64,000 nt of DNA, from NCBI GenBank assembly GCA_018697195.1, contig CM031858.1, positions 109,368,944 to 109,432,943 on the forward strand, given 5' to 3'. The notes beneath the pieces are model-generated. The model was not told the origin of the DNA. It was given only the letters and a program-made list of their open reading frames with translations, and searched no databases. Shown piece after piece: positions 37,301-47,968 of this stretch. The position numbers and the translations under genes were made by a program. The first letter of the stretch is position 1. The number at the start of each line of letters is the position of its first letter. The DNA comes from Certhia americana. Taxonomy: Eukaryota > Chordata > Aves > Passeriformes > Certhiidae.

Positions 37301-40292
37301 CCTAGGGGTAAGCCAATTGCTGTCTAAAATACATGCCTTTCAATTCACATAAAGCTTTTCATGCATGTTTTAAAGGAAGCAGCCTGTACATTGCATCAGC
37401 TCCCCTTACACAGTCAGCTCTGGGCCTCGCCTCTTCCGTTTCCGTGTCCACAGTATCTAAGTCTGTAGTATGGAAGCTATACCATCCCTTAAGAGAGAAA
37501 TTGATGGCTAAGTGTTCCAATGTCTATATGGCAAACCATCTAGGTATTGTTGGATTTCCGTGGCTTAACTTCTTTTAGAACAGTTAGATTTTGTGCAGCA
37601 TGAGGAAGGTCTGAGGATGCTCTGGTGCTTCTGTAGGCAGCACTGGTGTGGGGCAGCCTGTGTTCCCTGTCACAAGGGAAAAGGGGAAGTGCTGCTGCAT
37701 TCAGGTCCCAGCAGTATTTATTTTGACAGTAAGGATGGTTTTCACCTGTGGAATCTCCTCTATTTGTATTGAGTCATTTATCTTCAATATAGTTTAGATA
37801 ACCTCTTCAAACCATTGAAAGTAGGTGCAAATCTATGAGTGTCGTGGCATAAGAATGATTGAAAATCATTTAATTATGCTATTTGAAAGAGTCTCCACAA
37901 CAAAAGCCTCCTTACAATCAGCACAGTAGAAATATCTTTCTCTGAAATTAGTATCCTTAAATGAGGGATACAAAAATCAGTATCAAGCAACTATTAATAT
38001 GAAATCTTATATCACTAAGCCTCTCAGAACCTGCTCTGCTGCACCAGAGAAATCAGGAATGTCTTATGAGGAAAGACAGTTAAGAAACACAAAGTGCCTG
38101 GTCTTGGGTTATATTGATCTTCAGTAGCATCAGGCAGTCTTCATCAAACCTTTCAGTTTTCAGGTTGCAGCCTGAGAGTATGTCAGAAGTTGCCCTTTGG
38201 TTACAATCAATTCACTGCTTCTAAGTTTTTCCCAAGACCAAACATTTAATCTGTAACCCAGAGTAAGAGTCTCATTTTAATGGTAAAATAGAATCCTGTG
38301 TGATGGGGATAGAGTACTAATACATGTGCCTACACATATCCACTGTAGAATAAATGTTTGGCAACATCAGAGTTTTTTGTAGATAATACTGGCCTTTCAA
38401 TTTTACCTTTGTATTTACTTATGTTCCTGAAATTATCAATGACATACCAAAAGGCTGTTTCATTTCTTATTAGCAGAAAAACAACCTCAGAGTGTTATTT
38501 GGAATCAGTAGTTTGGATAATTTTCCATTCAAGTAGGAGCGGCTTACAACAGTGAATAAATTTTCCCAGTATGAGCTGCAGATGAATTATAACCAAGCAA
38601 GGAATTATTTATAAAGACAGGTAAGCTATGTTTCCATGTGAAACTTAGTCAGTCTATGATATCATTGCCACACAAAGAGAGGTCTTCCCTTCTCCACATG
38701 CATTTTAGCTCTATTTTTACAGTTCCTCTCCTTCTTTTCACAAGCTCCAGAACTCAGTAGAGCTTTCCTGAAGCTCATTCGATTCACAGTTCAATTCTCC
38801 ATTTCTGTTTCTCTGTTTGTTTTTTCTGTACTATCCTTTTGCAAGGTAGGTGGATTGGATTAGCTCACAGTGAAGTCCAAAACTGATTCAAAGTATGCAG
38901 CAGCAGCAGCATGTGGTCAGGGGCAGGAAGGGAAAACAAGGAAAGAGAGAGAGTGGCAGTGCCATCATCCTACACTGGTTGGAATGAGCAGAGGGAGCTA
39001 TTCAAGCTGCCCCAGAGAACCTTCTTCTCAAAGTTATGTAGAAGCCATGTAAGGCATACAAAATGGAAACTGAATACTGCTTCTTACCAAAACCTCCATT
39101 GCACTATTCCAAAATGAAAGAGAAAAAGCTAGATTAAACTGGAAGGGTAAGAAATCCTCCTTAGAGCAATTTTACACAGATGAGCAGAATTAGGACTAGA
39201 TAATTTTTGCCCCCTAGTGTGCTGAACAATACAAAGTATGCGATATGATGTGCCAGATCGTTATAGAATGCAATGTCATATGATGTCACCAAATACAAAT
39301 CAGCACAGAGGGATTTCATCTCAATTTGTACCCCTGCAAGGTTCAATTTCCCAGCAGTTAATGAAGAGATAACTGCCATGTTTGGAACAATTTAAATAAT
39401 TTTAAATATTTAAGCTATGTTCTCCTATCAGAAAAGAAATCACACAGGTCAGAAAATAGAATTTTTATTTGTCTTAAAAGGCCTTGTCCAAAAAAAGAAA
39501 AATAAGTAAATGTATATTTTAGATGTAGTGGGTTTATATTTAAATGTTGTACAAAAATATATTTGTTTTGTGAAATGGAGCCCTTGGGTCTTAAAATACA
39601 TTGAAAAAACATTTTTTTCCACACAAGGTTGCCTCGTTTAGTGCCTTATTTGTAATATTAGACTTAAATTAGGCTTGTTTATGCGCTTTAATTTTGTTCA
39701 CTCTCTGAAGTAGTGAGTAATAGTTTGTAGGCACTGAATTTTAATACAAATATGAAAAACATCAAAGTGTGCTCAAGCAACTTTTGTAGAGTATATGTTG
39801 TTTTAATTATTCTTTTCCTGTGCCAGGAGCTCACCACATTCCCACCACAGTATGAATGTATGTTTTTAGTACAAGTCAACAGAGACATATCCACCTTTAA
39901 GGTAAAGGAGCTCTTCATTCCTATTCAATTTGCTCATGAAACTCCAGGGAGAGGGAAGGGGGATTTTCTTAGTTCTGCTTGTCCTGCCAGGAAAAGATTA
40001 TGAGCTCCTACTGAAGAATCCAAATACTGGATGTTCCATGGTGAATCCTGACAAAATATTGCAGTCCCTTATATGTACTGCTATCATTGGAACACACTTC
40101 TTCACAATGCCTGTGGCCTTACTAGGACCCAGCTGAATGCTCTCATGCTTTAGACACTTAGGTGATGCCTTAGGATTTTAGTTTTTATATTTTTCAAATC
40201 CTGTACTGCATTAGTGTATAACTCTAAACTCCATATAGAGTGTTAGTTAACAGTCTTCACATTTTTGTCAGACAAAGCAATTCTTCTAGGCC
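31311..40292. other. AT-rich non-coding DNA
   Basis: No gene or recognised mobile element. It contains a (TTTA)n run at 33683-33701, a T-rich tract at 35242-35290 and an (ATAA)n run at 35731-35747. Acceptor-like pyrimidine tracts ending in AG at about 33560 and 36066 have no supporting reading frame. Confidence 0.6.
35242..35290. repeat. T-rich low-complexity tract
   Basis: About 50 bases of T interrupted by single G residues. No retroposed gene is visible next to it that would explain it as a poly(A) tail read on the other strand. Confidence 0.8.
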
Positions 40293-40599
40293 TGAAAGTC
40301 AAGGACACTCTACAGCCTCAGGCCCTGAAAAGTATAAACAAAAATGAATTTAGGGGGGAGCAAACTGGGGGTGTATGACTTCATTACCTGAAGCTGTAAC
40401 TGGAGGACTGAACCCTGATATGTAAATGGCCCAAAGTTCTGTGTCTGAAAAATTCCTGATCATCGTCCATCTTGGGTGTAGCTTCTAGGAGGCTTCTAAC
40501 CACCCAAGGTGTACCTGTTTGAAGGCCTTTAATAAACACCTGCTTTTACTCTCTTAATCTTGTCTAGCCTCTGTTTCAGGTAGCCATTCCAAGGCATCA
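40293..40599 (+). repeat. probable solo LTR (about 307 bp)
   Basis: The segment begins TGAAAGTC and ends GGCATCA, so it has TG...CA ends with a short TGA/TCA inverted match. It is flanked by TAGGC on both sides (40287-40291 and 40600-40604), which fits a 5-6 bp target-site duplication. Inside is a TATA-like AGTATAAAC near 40330 and an AATAAA signal at 40531-40536, followed by a T-rich stretch, as in an LTR R-U5 region. The text around 'cctttaataaacacctgct' resembles LTRs known from bird genomes. The family is not assigned and no internal retroviral region is present. Confidence 0.6.
40531..40536 (+). promoter_or_regulatory. AATAAA signal in solo LTR
   Basis: A canonical polyadenylation hexamer lies about 65 bases before the 3' end of the probable LTR. 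Confidence 0.5.
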
Positions 40600-41644
40600 T
40601 AGGCACCACATAGGTACACACACACACCCCCCACAGGATTGCAGTAGCTGGGGTGGGTCCTGGAACAAATAATGCCAGACTGTGAAAAAGCAATAAGAAA
40701 GAAAAAAAAAGAAAATAGCCAAAGAGCACTCCTTAGACTTCCCTGCTTTTCTGCACACACAAGTATTGATGTAACTTTCTCATCTTTTCATCTGTAAGAT
40801 GAAAAAATGGGAATACTTTCCCACCTACTGCTACCTTTTTCTCTAAAATGCCTCACCAAAAAAATAAAATGCTGAAAATCTAGTTTCCAAGAGTGTTGAA
40901 TCAAAGACACCAAGATGTATTGGTTTGAATTAGTTACAGGACTGAATCTGAAATATTTGGTGAACATTAAACAGTCATGTGGGCAACTTCAGAAATATAG
41001 TGGCAGTATTTCACTTAGTTCACTTCAAATGATGCTCTCATGAGGATTCAGTGCACTTTAACTAATACACTTTAAATTAAGACCTCAAATAAATTCGATT
41101 ACCAGGTAGACAAGTTCTTAATTGGCCATAAAATCCTTTGAACCCTCTTTTTTCTGAAATCGTTGTGGTATTGCACAAAAGGTGACAACAGGCCTCAGAA
41201 GCAGGGGTGGCAGAGTCTAAGGAATTTTCCATTGGACAGAACTGAGTGGGTTGCCCACAGCATGTTCAGGATTGATGGGGTCAGAGCAACATATCTTGGA
41301 ACCCAGGCTCCCATATATAACTGCTGCTGTATCTCACCATTGCACGTTCACACTCTTGTGTGAAAGTTGCATGGCTGCATCCTGCTGTCCTCAGCTAACC
41401 TTATGTTTTTCCTGAAGACCTCTCTGTCTGGAACGCCCTCAGTGCTGTTTCACACCTCCACTGCCCTTGGATATTCACAGATCCCCCTGCAGCCTTTAGC
41501 CCTGTAATATCCAAAGCTAATTTTGTCTTCCTCTCCTCTGACCCACTGGTGTTGCCCCAGTGAGTGCTGCTGCTCAGAGGAGTCTCTATGTCTCAGGTCA
41601 TCAAACACTTACTTGATAGATGAGTTTTTAACATTCTTTATGAA

Positions 41645-41735
41645 GTGTTGAAATAAATGGCAAACGACAGATAAAATGTTGAAAGTAACATGCTACTTCA
41701 ACACTTTGTGCTTCATCAGCTTTTTATTTCAGCAC
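41645..41735. repeat. nested imperfect inverted repeat
   Basis: GTGTTGAAATAAA (41645-41657) pairs with TTTATTTCAGCAC (41723-41735) with one mismatch. Inside, GTTGAAAGTAAC (41678-41689) pairs imperfectly with GCTACTTCAAC (41692-41702). The whole block could fold into one long branched hairpin, or be a short MITE-like palindrome. No terminal duplication was identified. Confidence 0.55.
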
Positions 41736-42682
41736 TATACACTCAAAGTGTGAATATGATAGGGTTTATCAAGGGTATTTATCTTTGGGTTATGTTAGCG
41801 TGGAGGATTGTGATATAAAACATCCATGTAACTTGCAGTTACAACATGCTCAATATTCAACACACAATTTGAAAGTTTTTTCAACCGTGTTTACTTTCAT
41901 GATCTTTTTTTAACCAAGGATGCATTGTGAACATTTGTGAGTCAGCCAGCAACCAAAAGTCCTTCCTTCTCTTAAAATAAATTGCAATACAAACTGACTG
42001 ACTTCAGAAGTCTTGGTGACTGCTAAATATGAAACTGTTTTATGCAGAAAAGCTTAAAGGTAGAAAAGCTGAAAGAAGAACCAGTCAGTTTCAAAGTATG
42101 ACAGCTGAATAAGACATTTTCAGCACACTATTTAGTCAGTGCAAAACTTTTTTTGTACATTGCTAAGTAGTAGAACTTGTATAACAGTAGTATCAAACAA
42201 AATTCTGCATTCCATCACCCCAGGCATCAAAAGTGCAGAAGATTCAAACACTTTGCCAAATAAAATGCTGTAAAAATATCCATTTTTAATTCTTTAACCA
42301 GTTTGTCACTTATTTCTCATCCTTTATAAATATTACAAGAATATGGTCCATGGACAATGCAGAAGCTACCTTTGCCATTTATACATATTATTAGTTCATA
42401 TAATAATAATCCATTATTACTCATATACATTATTAGTCCAATGTACAGAACCATCTGAATCATCTGTTTTTATTACAATTCCCACAGGAGCATAAATATA
42501 ATTTTTACCTGGCAGCACATTAGAAGATGCAATAATATCTGACAGGAATCAATACTGTTACTGCAAAAAACCATTACTTGCTTATAAGGAAGTTTCTTTA
42601 GAAATTCTACATAAAAGTGTACTGTTTCTCTCAACACAATAACACTTGTCCCTCTATTTCAGTGCCTAGTAGAAAAAACTTT

Positions 42683-42723
42683 GATCACACCATTCTGAAG
42701 GTGTGATCTCCCTTTCAGGGAGA
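42683..42723. repeat. two adjacent hairpin-forming inverted repeats
   Basis: GATCACACC (42683-42691) and GGTGTGATC (42700-42708) form a perfect 9-bp stem with an 8-base loop. TCTCCCT (42707-42713) and AGGGAGA (42717-42723) then form a perfect 7-bp stem with a 3-base loop. The two stems touch, overlapping by two bases. Confidence 0.7.
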
Positions 42724-44427
42724 CAGAGGATATGGTAGAAGTGGCCCAAGGAAATGAAGAGCATGAAAGCACTGTGAGTTTCCTCTGGGACAGTTTTATT
42801 TGCCTAAGAAAACAAGCACATGAAAACCGATTTTTCTAAAAGTTGCTGCTTTATTTAAAATTTATATTTATTTGAGCATAACACCAGTAATTTGTTTGGC
42901 ATAGCTGAACTAATTTGTGAGCTTTTCAAATATTTAAAATGCCTATTTGCTCCAATGTGCTTTCTTTCAGATGCAAAAACTTTTTTTTCTTTAAACTGTT
43001 GTGCTCCTCAGTATCAAACAGAAGTGATGTATTCCGGGAATCATATTCTCAGGGTTCATTGTCAAAGGTACTGTTAATAATGTCTCTCAACCATCTTCCT
43101 ACACATTATTGATATAATCATATAACACAAATGAGCTTATCTGCATGAGATGGTTCAACATCCCACAGTGCTGGGTAGACACCACATTTTGCTGAGTTCT
43201 GTATAACATCTGTCAGCAGACACAAAGCTTTACAAGTTGCTGTGAACAGTGGGAGCTCAGACATGCATCCATGGTGAAAGAAAAGAAAAGGATACAGAAA
43301 TATTATTTTCAGAATATGTCAAGTTTGTAGGCTTTAGATTAAAGCAGATTACAGGATGTGGAGAAAGTGTGATGTTATGGAAAACTACACATTAAAAAGA
43401 GGCTTAGGGTGGTTGAAACTTGCTGGTGATGGGATGAAAAGTCCCTGTGAGCTTGATTTTCAGCTGGTCTCCAAGAAGACTTTCAATATACAGGGTTTTT
43501 TTCAGGTCTTTACTACTGAAACAAAACACTTTGAACCTGAATGTACTTTAAAGGGCTTTGGACAGTAATCATTTGAAACAAACAAAAAACCCCTTCCTTC
43601 AATGTTGTATATTTGCAAGTTGTTTTCAAAAAAAAAGAACCTGATTTTTCAAACACTATCTGAGCAGGGAATATCACCCAGCTGTATAAACAGATCGTTT
43701 AGTACACTGCAACAAACATAAATATGTATTTTTAAGACCTAAGGTATAATGTAACTTCTGTGGAACCATATGGGTAATCACTTCAGACAACAGCTTGAGA
43801 AATGTTTCTTGTCCTTAAAAAGGGCAAACTTTTCCATGCAAAGTCTTTGAGATTCTGTTTCTTCTGCAATCACCTTGAGAAGAGCAAGGGAACAGCAGTC
43901 TCTACATTACTTTTAATTGCTTATCAGCTATTATAGAGGAAAGAAATGCAATAACTCTGACTTTGGTCTTGCCAGAAGGAGAAAAATTGCTAATTAAGTA
44001 TTATATAAATTGTACTGGACCTGGATAGAGTTCATTTTCTTCAAAGAAGCTCATACAGTGTTTAATTTTAGAGTTCTGACAAAAAAAAATGTTGGTAGAA
44101 CACAAACTTTCAGGCTGTTGCTGATCAATGCTTGCACAGTGTCAGGTTTCCCTGTTTCTCACTCTGTGTCCCCAGGTGAATAGACTGGAATGCTCTGCAA
44201 TAAACTGGGAGAGGAGACAGCTGGGAAGATCACCCAACAAACAGGAGGGCTTAGTAGGCTTAACCAGGTTTTTCTCAGGAGCTGGCTGGGCATCAAACTA
44301 CTCATGGGAGGTGGTGAGTGAGTGGTTGACTTTGCATCACTTGGTTTGTTTTCTTCTATTTTCTTCCACTTACTCTTTATTATTTTTTTTTACCATAACT
44401 AGTAGTACTAGTACTAGTAGTAGTAAC

Positions 44428-44428
<1 letters not shown>

Positions 44429-44494
<66 letters not shown>

Positions 44495-44504
44495 NNNNNN
44501 NNNN

Positions 44505-44551
<47 letters not shown>
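44429..44551. repeat. (TAA)n microsatellite with an assembly gap
   Basis: More than 35 TAA/ATA units are interrupted by ten N (44495-44504) and preceded by a degenerate AGT/ACT trinucleotide stretch (44399-44425). The repeat lies exactly where the LTR type normally has a short T/ATT-rich run, so it grew from within the LTR. Its true length is unknown. Poly-Leu or poly-Asn frames over it are artefacts. Confidence 0.92.
44495..44504. other. 10-N assembly gap
   Basis: Ten undetermined bases lie inside the TAA microsatellite. The real array length is therefore not known. Confidence 0.98.
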
Positions 44552-44552
<1 letters not shown>

Positions 44553-45478
44553 TGGTTGCTGTTGTCTTGACTCCCCAGGTTTTCTTCCTCATATTTTCCA
44601 TTTTCTCCTCCCCATGCTTGGAGAAAGAGGCTGGGGGGAGGGAGTATGCAGTCAGCTCTGTGGTATTTATCTGCCTGCTATGGTGAACTAGCAGCTTAAA
44701 TAGAGAGAGACATAAATCTACAGATTTTTCATTAAGATTCATGCATTTTCTCACAGACACCTGAGTAACAGCATCCCCTCAGAATTCAGCTTCCTACTCC
44801 ATCCTTCAATCCCTCTGGATTATCCAAAGAAATGCTTTTTTGTGTCTGTGCAGCAGATTAGTGAATTTTTTCATGTTCAAAAAATGTGGTTTTTCCCCTG
44901 CCTCCTCTCCAAGAAATCTGGCTTTGACACAACAAGAGAGATCATTAACTGCAAGACAGGGGTCTGGAATAAGGTGAAGTGGGTATGAAATAAGTGAATT
45001 TTATTGCAAATAACAAAAAATGTTAATTATCCTCTAGATGCCTTTTATGATTTCTGTCCTGTGCAGCCATACCTAAGCATCTGAAATGGATCAACCCCTC
45101 ATCATGTCAAGCTCTCTATAAATCCATATCTCCAAAATCATTTTTAGCCGTATCAGACACTCCAGTCCAAAACTTGGAGTGGCAGTAGAAAACATAGAAG
45201 ACAAGTGATTTCAGTCCTAGGGGTAAGTGACTAATAGAGCTGGGACAGAAGTTCAATTAGCCTGGTGACACCTTGTCCATTCAACTACCACGAACTACTA
45301 AGAGATCTTCCCTTTCTTTAACTCCCAGAGCACATTTTTACTGGCATTCAGCATCACAAAAGACTGAAGGTCAAGTAACCTCTTCAGGTCATGAAGTTCG
45401 GTATGAAAGACAGAGAGCATGATGTTCTTGTCAGAAATCTCAGACTTATACTCTGGTGGTTTAGGACATAGTTGTTTT

Positions 45479-45515
45479 GGGGGGGTTGACTGTTGGGGCT
45501 TTTTGGGTCTGGGGG
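45479..45515 (+). other. potential G-quadruplex
   Basis: Four G runs of 7, 4, 3 and 5 bases are separated by loops of 9, 6 and 3 bases, which meets a relaxed G4 pattern on the plus strand. A (TTTA)n repeat follows at once. No gene promoter is visible nearby, so a role is not implied. Confidence 0.5.
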
Positions 45516-45520
45516 TTTTT

Positions 45521-45548
45521 TTTATTATTTATTTATTTATTTATTTAA
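45521..45548. repeat. (TTTA)n microsatellite
   Basis: About six TTTA units directly follow the G-rich stretch. Confidence 0.85.
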
Positions 45549-47211
45549 TCTCTTTGTTATATGAAAAATATTTGGGAAAAAGCAAATAAAGTCATGCTTT
45601 CTTCATATTTTTTTACAAGATTGTTTTGCATGAAGGGCTGCTTAACCTTTTTGAGTTAACCAGTAAAGAGTAGGCTTTAAAACACTTAAAAATATATTTT
45701 TACTGTTGTTATGTAAAACATTTGCAATTGAGTATTCTATGAACAGAATATTTCGGAAAAACCTGCTGTTGACAGCACAAACTATGGAGTTTATTCATTG
45801 CCCATCTAAAGCAAAAGGTACCAGACTGCTGCTGGAAGCAGTGATGACTTGTTTGGAAAACGGAAAATGCTTTTCTTTAGAAAGCTTATAGTCTTACTAA
45901 ATTTGTGCAGTGGCAAAAAAAAAGTTTGCATTGAATACTTGTCATCAACAAAAAGAGTTTAGGAATATTAAATTAAAGCTCAGGTTTCTCTGACTCTTGA
46001 GCTCCATATTTGGCAAACTATTTTTCTTCTCAGAAAAATGCATACTGACAGGGAATGAAAGTCACATGTTCATGATGTGCCAAAATTTTTGCATCCAAAA
46101 TACTTTTTCTATTGTCTTGTAACTTGACTTTTGTCCTTCTGTTTAGAAATGCTTCATGGGGCAGAGCTAGAAAAAGAGAATTTGCGCAATCAAATAGAAA
46201 AAAATGTTGGGCAATCTGAGCAGACTTGTTGTGAAGCCATGCATCACACTGCAGTGATTCTGAATAAATCATCTGTAAAATTACACCTGTTTATTTACAG
46301 ATAGAGTGCAACAAAAGGAATAATAAAAAAAAAAAAAAAATTAAAGTCCTGAGATCACTTGACCTAGTTTTTGCACAAAGTAACCCGCATGTTTAAAACA
46401 AGCCTACACATTAAATTATAGGGTCTTAAAGGGTTGTCCTGGAGTACAATACTTGCATATTTTGTAGTGAGTAGGTCACAGTTACACACATGCACATTTG
46501 AAATAAAACAAAGGTGCAAAGGACTTAACTGCTCTTGATCTGTCAATGCATTGACAGCCATAATAATGCAATCCATACATAATGCATTTCAGTTTAGCTA
46601 GAATGTTGTTATTATTGTTGTTATTATGTTGTAGGGCAAGTATTACATATTTTCCAGAATGTATGTAGCAAATTTCAAAGGAATATTCTGTAATTTTAAG
46701 TAATATGTGAGTTTGAATGGGGGAAAAGTGTTTGTTTCCAGTCCTGCAAATGTTTTTGGTTTTTTTTTTTCCTATTAAGTGAGTGAAGACTGAAATATCA
46801 TTAGTGGCTGATGGTACAAAATGGCATATCTTCATGCACAGACCTTGTCAGAAGGAATGTGGTGGGGTTTTTAAGTTGCATTTCTAAATTTGTAATGGCA
46901 GGTTCTGGCTAGGACAGAGTAAACTCTTCAGAGTACCTAGCATGGGGCTATGTTTTGGATTTGTGTGGGAAACAGGGATCTTTTCCTTATTGATGAGTAG
47001 CACTTGCACAGCAAGTCTTTTTCTGTACCTCACCCCACCTCACCACCAAGGAGGCTGGAGGTGCCCAAGGAGATGGAAGGGAACACATCTGGGACACTCG
47101 ATTCCAACTGAATGGAAGAATATTCCAGACAATATGGTGTCATACTCAGCATGTGGAGCTGGGAGAAGAAGTAAGATGGGGGGAGCATTCAGAGTGATTT
47201 GACTGGTAATC

Positions 47212-47800
47212 TGTTGTGGTTTAACCCCAGAGCAGAACCCAAGCCTCACACAGCTTCTCACTCACTCACTCTCCCACCAGTAGGACCGGGGATGAAATTG
47301 GAAGAATAAAAGCTAGGAAAACAATGGGCTGAGAGAAAAACAGTTCAACATGCACAAAGAAAAAAACAGTTCAACATGCAGAAAGCAAAACAAGGAATTA
47401 ATTCACTGCTTCCCATGGGCAGGCAGGTTTTCAGCCATCTCCAGGATAGCAAGGCCCCAACACACATAACAGTTATTTGTGAAGACAAACACCATCACTC
47501 AAAACATTACCCCTTTTCTCCTTCTTACCTCAACATACTGAACATGATGTTATATGGTCTGGAATATTCCTTTGCTCAGCTGGGGGTCACTCTGTCACCT
47601 CCCAGCTTCTCACAACCCTAGTGTCCTTGCTAGCACAGCAGTAAAAAAAAGTGGAAAAAGCCTTAAGTCTGTAAAGCCCTGCACAGCAATTACAGAAACA
47701 TCTCTTTACTATCAATCCCATTTTCATCACAAATCCAAAACACAGCTCCATACCAGGCACTCTGAAGAAAATTGATTCCACCCCAGCCAAAACCAGTACA
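47212..47800 (-). repeat. LTR nested in opposite orientation
   Basis: Read on the plus strand it starts TGTTGTGGTTTAACCCCAG and ends CCAGCCAAAACCAGTACA; the reverse complement is a full LTR of the same general type as the outer one. The termini TGTTGTGGTTT and TGTACTGGTTT form an inverted repeat (9 of 11). Matching internal blocks include 'attcactgcttcccatggg', 'ttatatggtctggaatattc' and 'cagcttctca'. It is about 589 bp and complete end to end, so it inserted after the outer LTR was in place. A 5-bp target duplication is not evident. Confidence 0.78.
47336..47385. repeat. 26-bp tandem duplication in the inner LTR
   Basis: The word AAAAACAGTTCAACATGCA followed by one variable base and AAAG occurs twice with a 26-bp period (CAGTTCAACATGCA at 47341 and 47367). 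It lies near the presumed R-region end of the inner LTR. Confidence 0.8.
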
Positions 47801-47968
47801 CCGTCACAAGACACCATTATCCATGATGGAGCCTGGCTTTCCTGGGGGTGGGTGAAACTGCCTGAACCTGGGAAGCAGTGATTTAATTGTGACCAAGCCT
47901 GCTGGTGTGGGGGGAGTGAATGAGCAGCTGCGTTGGACTGAGCTACTGATTGGAGTCAAACCACAAGA

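Larger units (their letters stand above)
40600..44010. other. non-coding DNA with inverted repeats
   Basis: I see no gene. Around 41160-41600 the sequence is less AT-rich and contains a TATATAA site at 41314-41320; it could be a very old LTR but I cannot align it. Hairpin-forming sequences at 41645-41735 and 42683-42723 are listed separately. Confidence 0.55.
44011..44693 (+). repeat. solo LTR carrying an expanded trinucleotide repeat
   Basis: The order of blocks follows a common avian LTR type (ERVL-like as I recall it, TGT...ACA ends): TGTACTGGACCTGGATAGAG at the start, 'ttcattttctt', 'gttgctgatcaatgcttgca', 'actgggagaggagacagctg', 'gagctggctgggcatc', 'tgcatcacttg', a T-rich and ATT-rich stretch, 'ccattttctcctcccc', 'ggctggggggagggag' and 'gctctgtggt', then a decayed GGTTAAACCA-like end. 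It is in plus orientation and old. Both ends are approximate, especially the 3' end, and I found no clear target-site duplication. No internal retroviral region adjoins it. Confidence 0.7.
44694..46890. other. non-coding DNA between LTRs
   Basis: About 2.2 kb with no gene and no retroviral domain, primer binding site or polypurine tract that would make it the inside of a provirus. It holds a G-run cluster and TTTA repeat (45479-45548) and an A16 run (46325-46340). Confidence 0.6.
46891..47968 (+). repeat. LTR split by a nested LTR
   Basis: The outer LTR begins TGTAATGGCAGGTTCTGGCT and continues with 'aggacagagt', 'ggggctatgttttggattt', 'ctgggacactcgattccaac' and 'aatatggtgtcat' up to 47211. 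It resumes at about 47801 with 'gatggagcctggctttcctg', 'gggaagcagtga', 'ggggggagtgaatgagcagc' and a CAAACCACAA-type end at about 47968. These blocks are in the order of a common avian LTR in plus orientation. A segment before the final G-rich block, where the polyadenylation signal normally lies, is shortened. The middle is occupied by a separate LTR in the opposite orientation. Confidence 0.78.

Noticed and set aside
44380..44760. 126-codon minus-strand frame rich in leucine
   Set aside because: It is the TAA microsatellite read in one frame and crosses the N gap, so it is an artefact.
44011..47968. A possible complete provirus between the LTRs at 44.0 and 46.9 kb, both in plus orientation
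   Set aside because: The 2.2 kb between them shows no retroviral domain, primer binding site or polypurine tract, and the two LTRs differ in subtype and decay. They look like separate solo LTRs.
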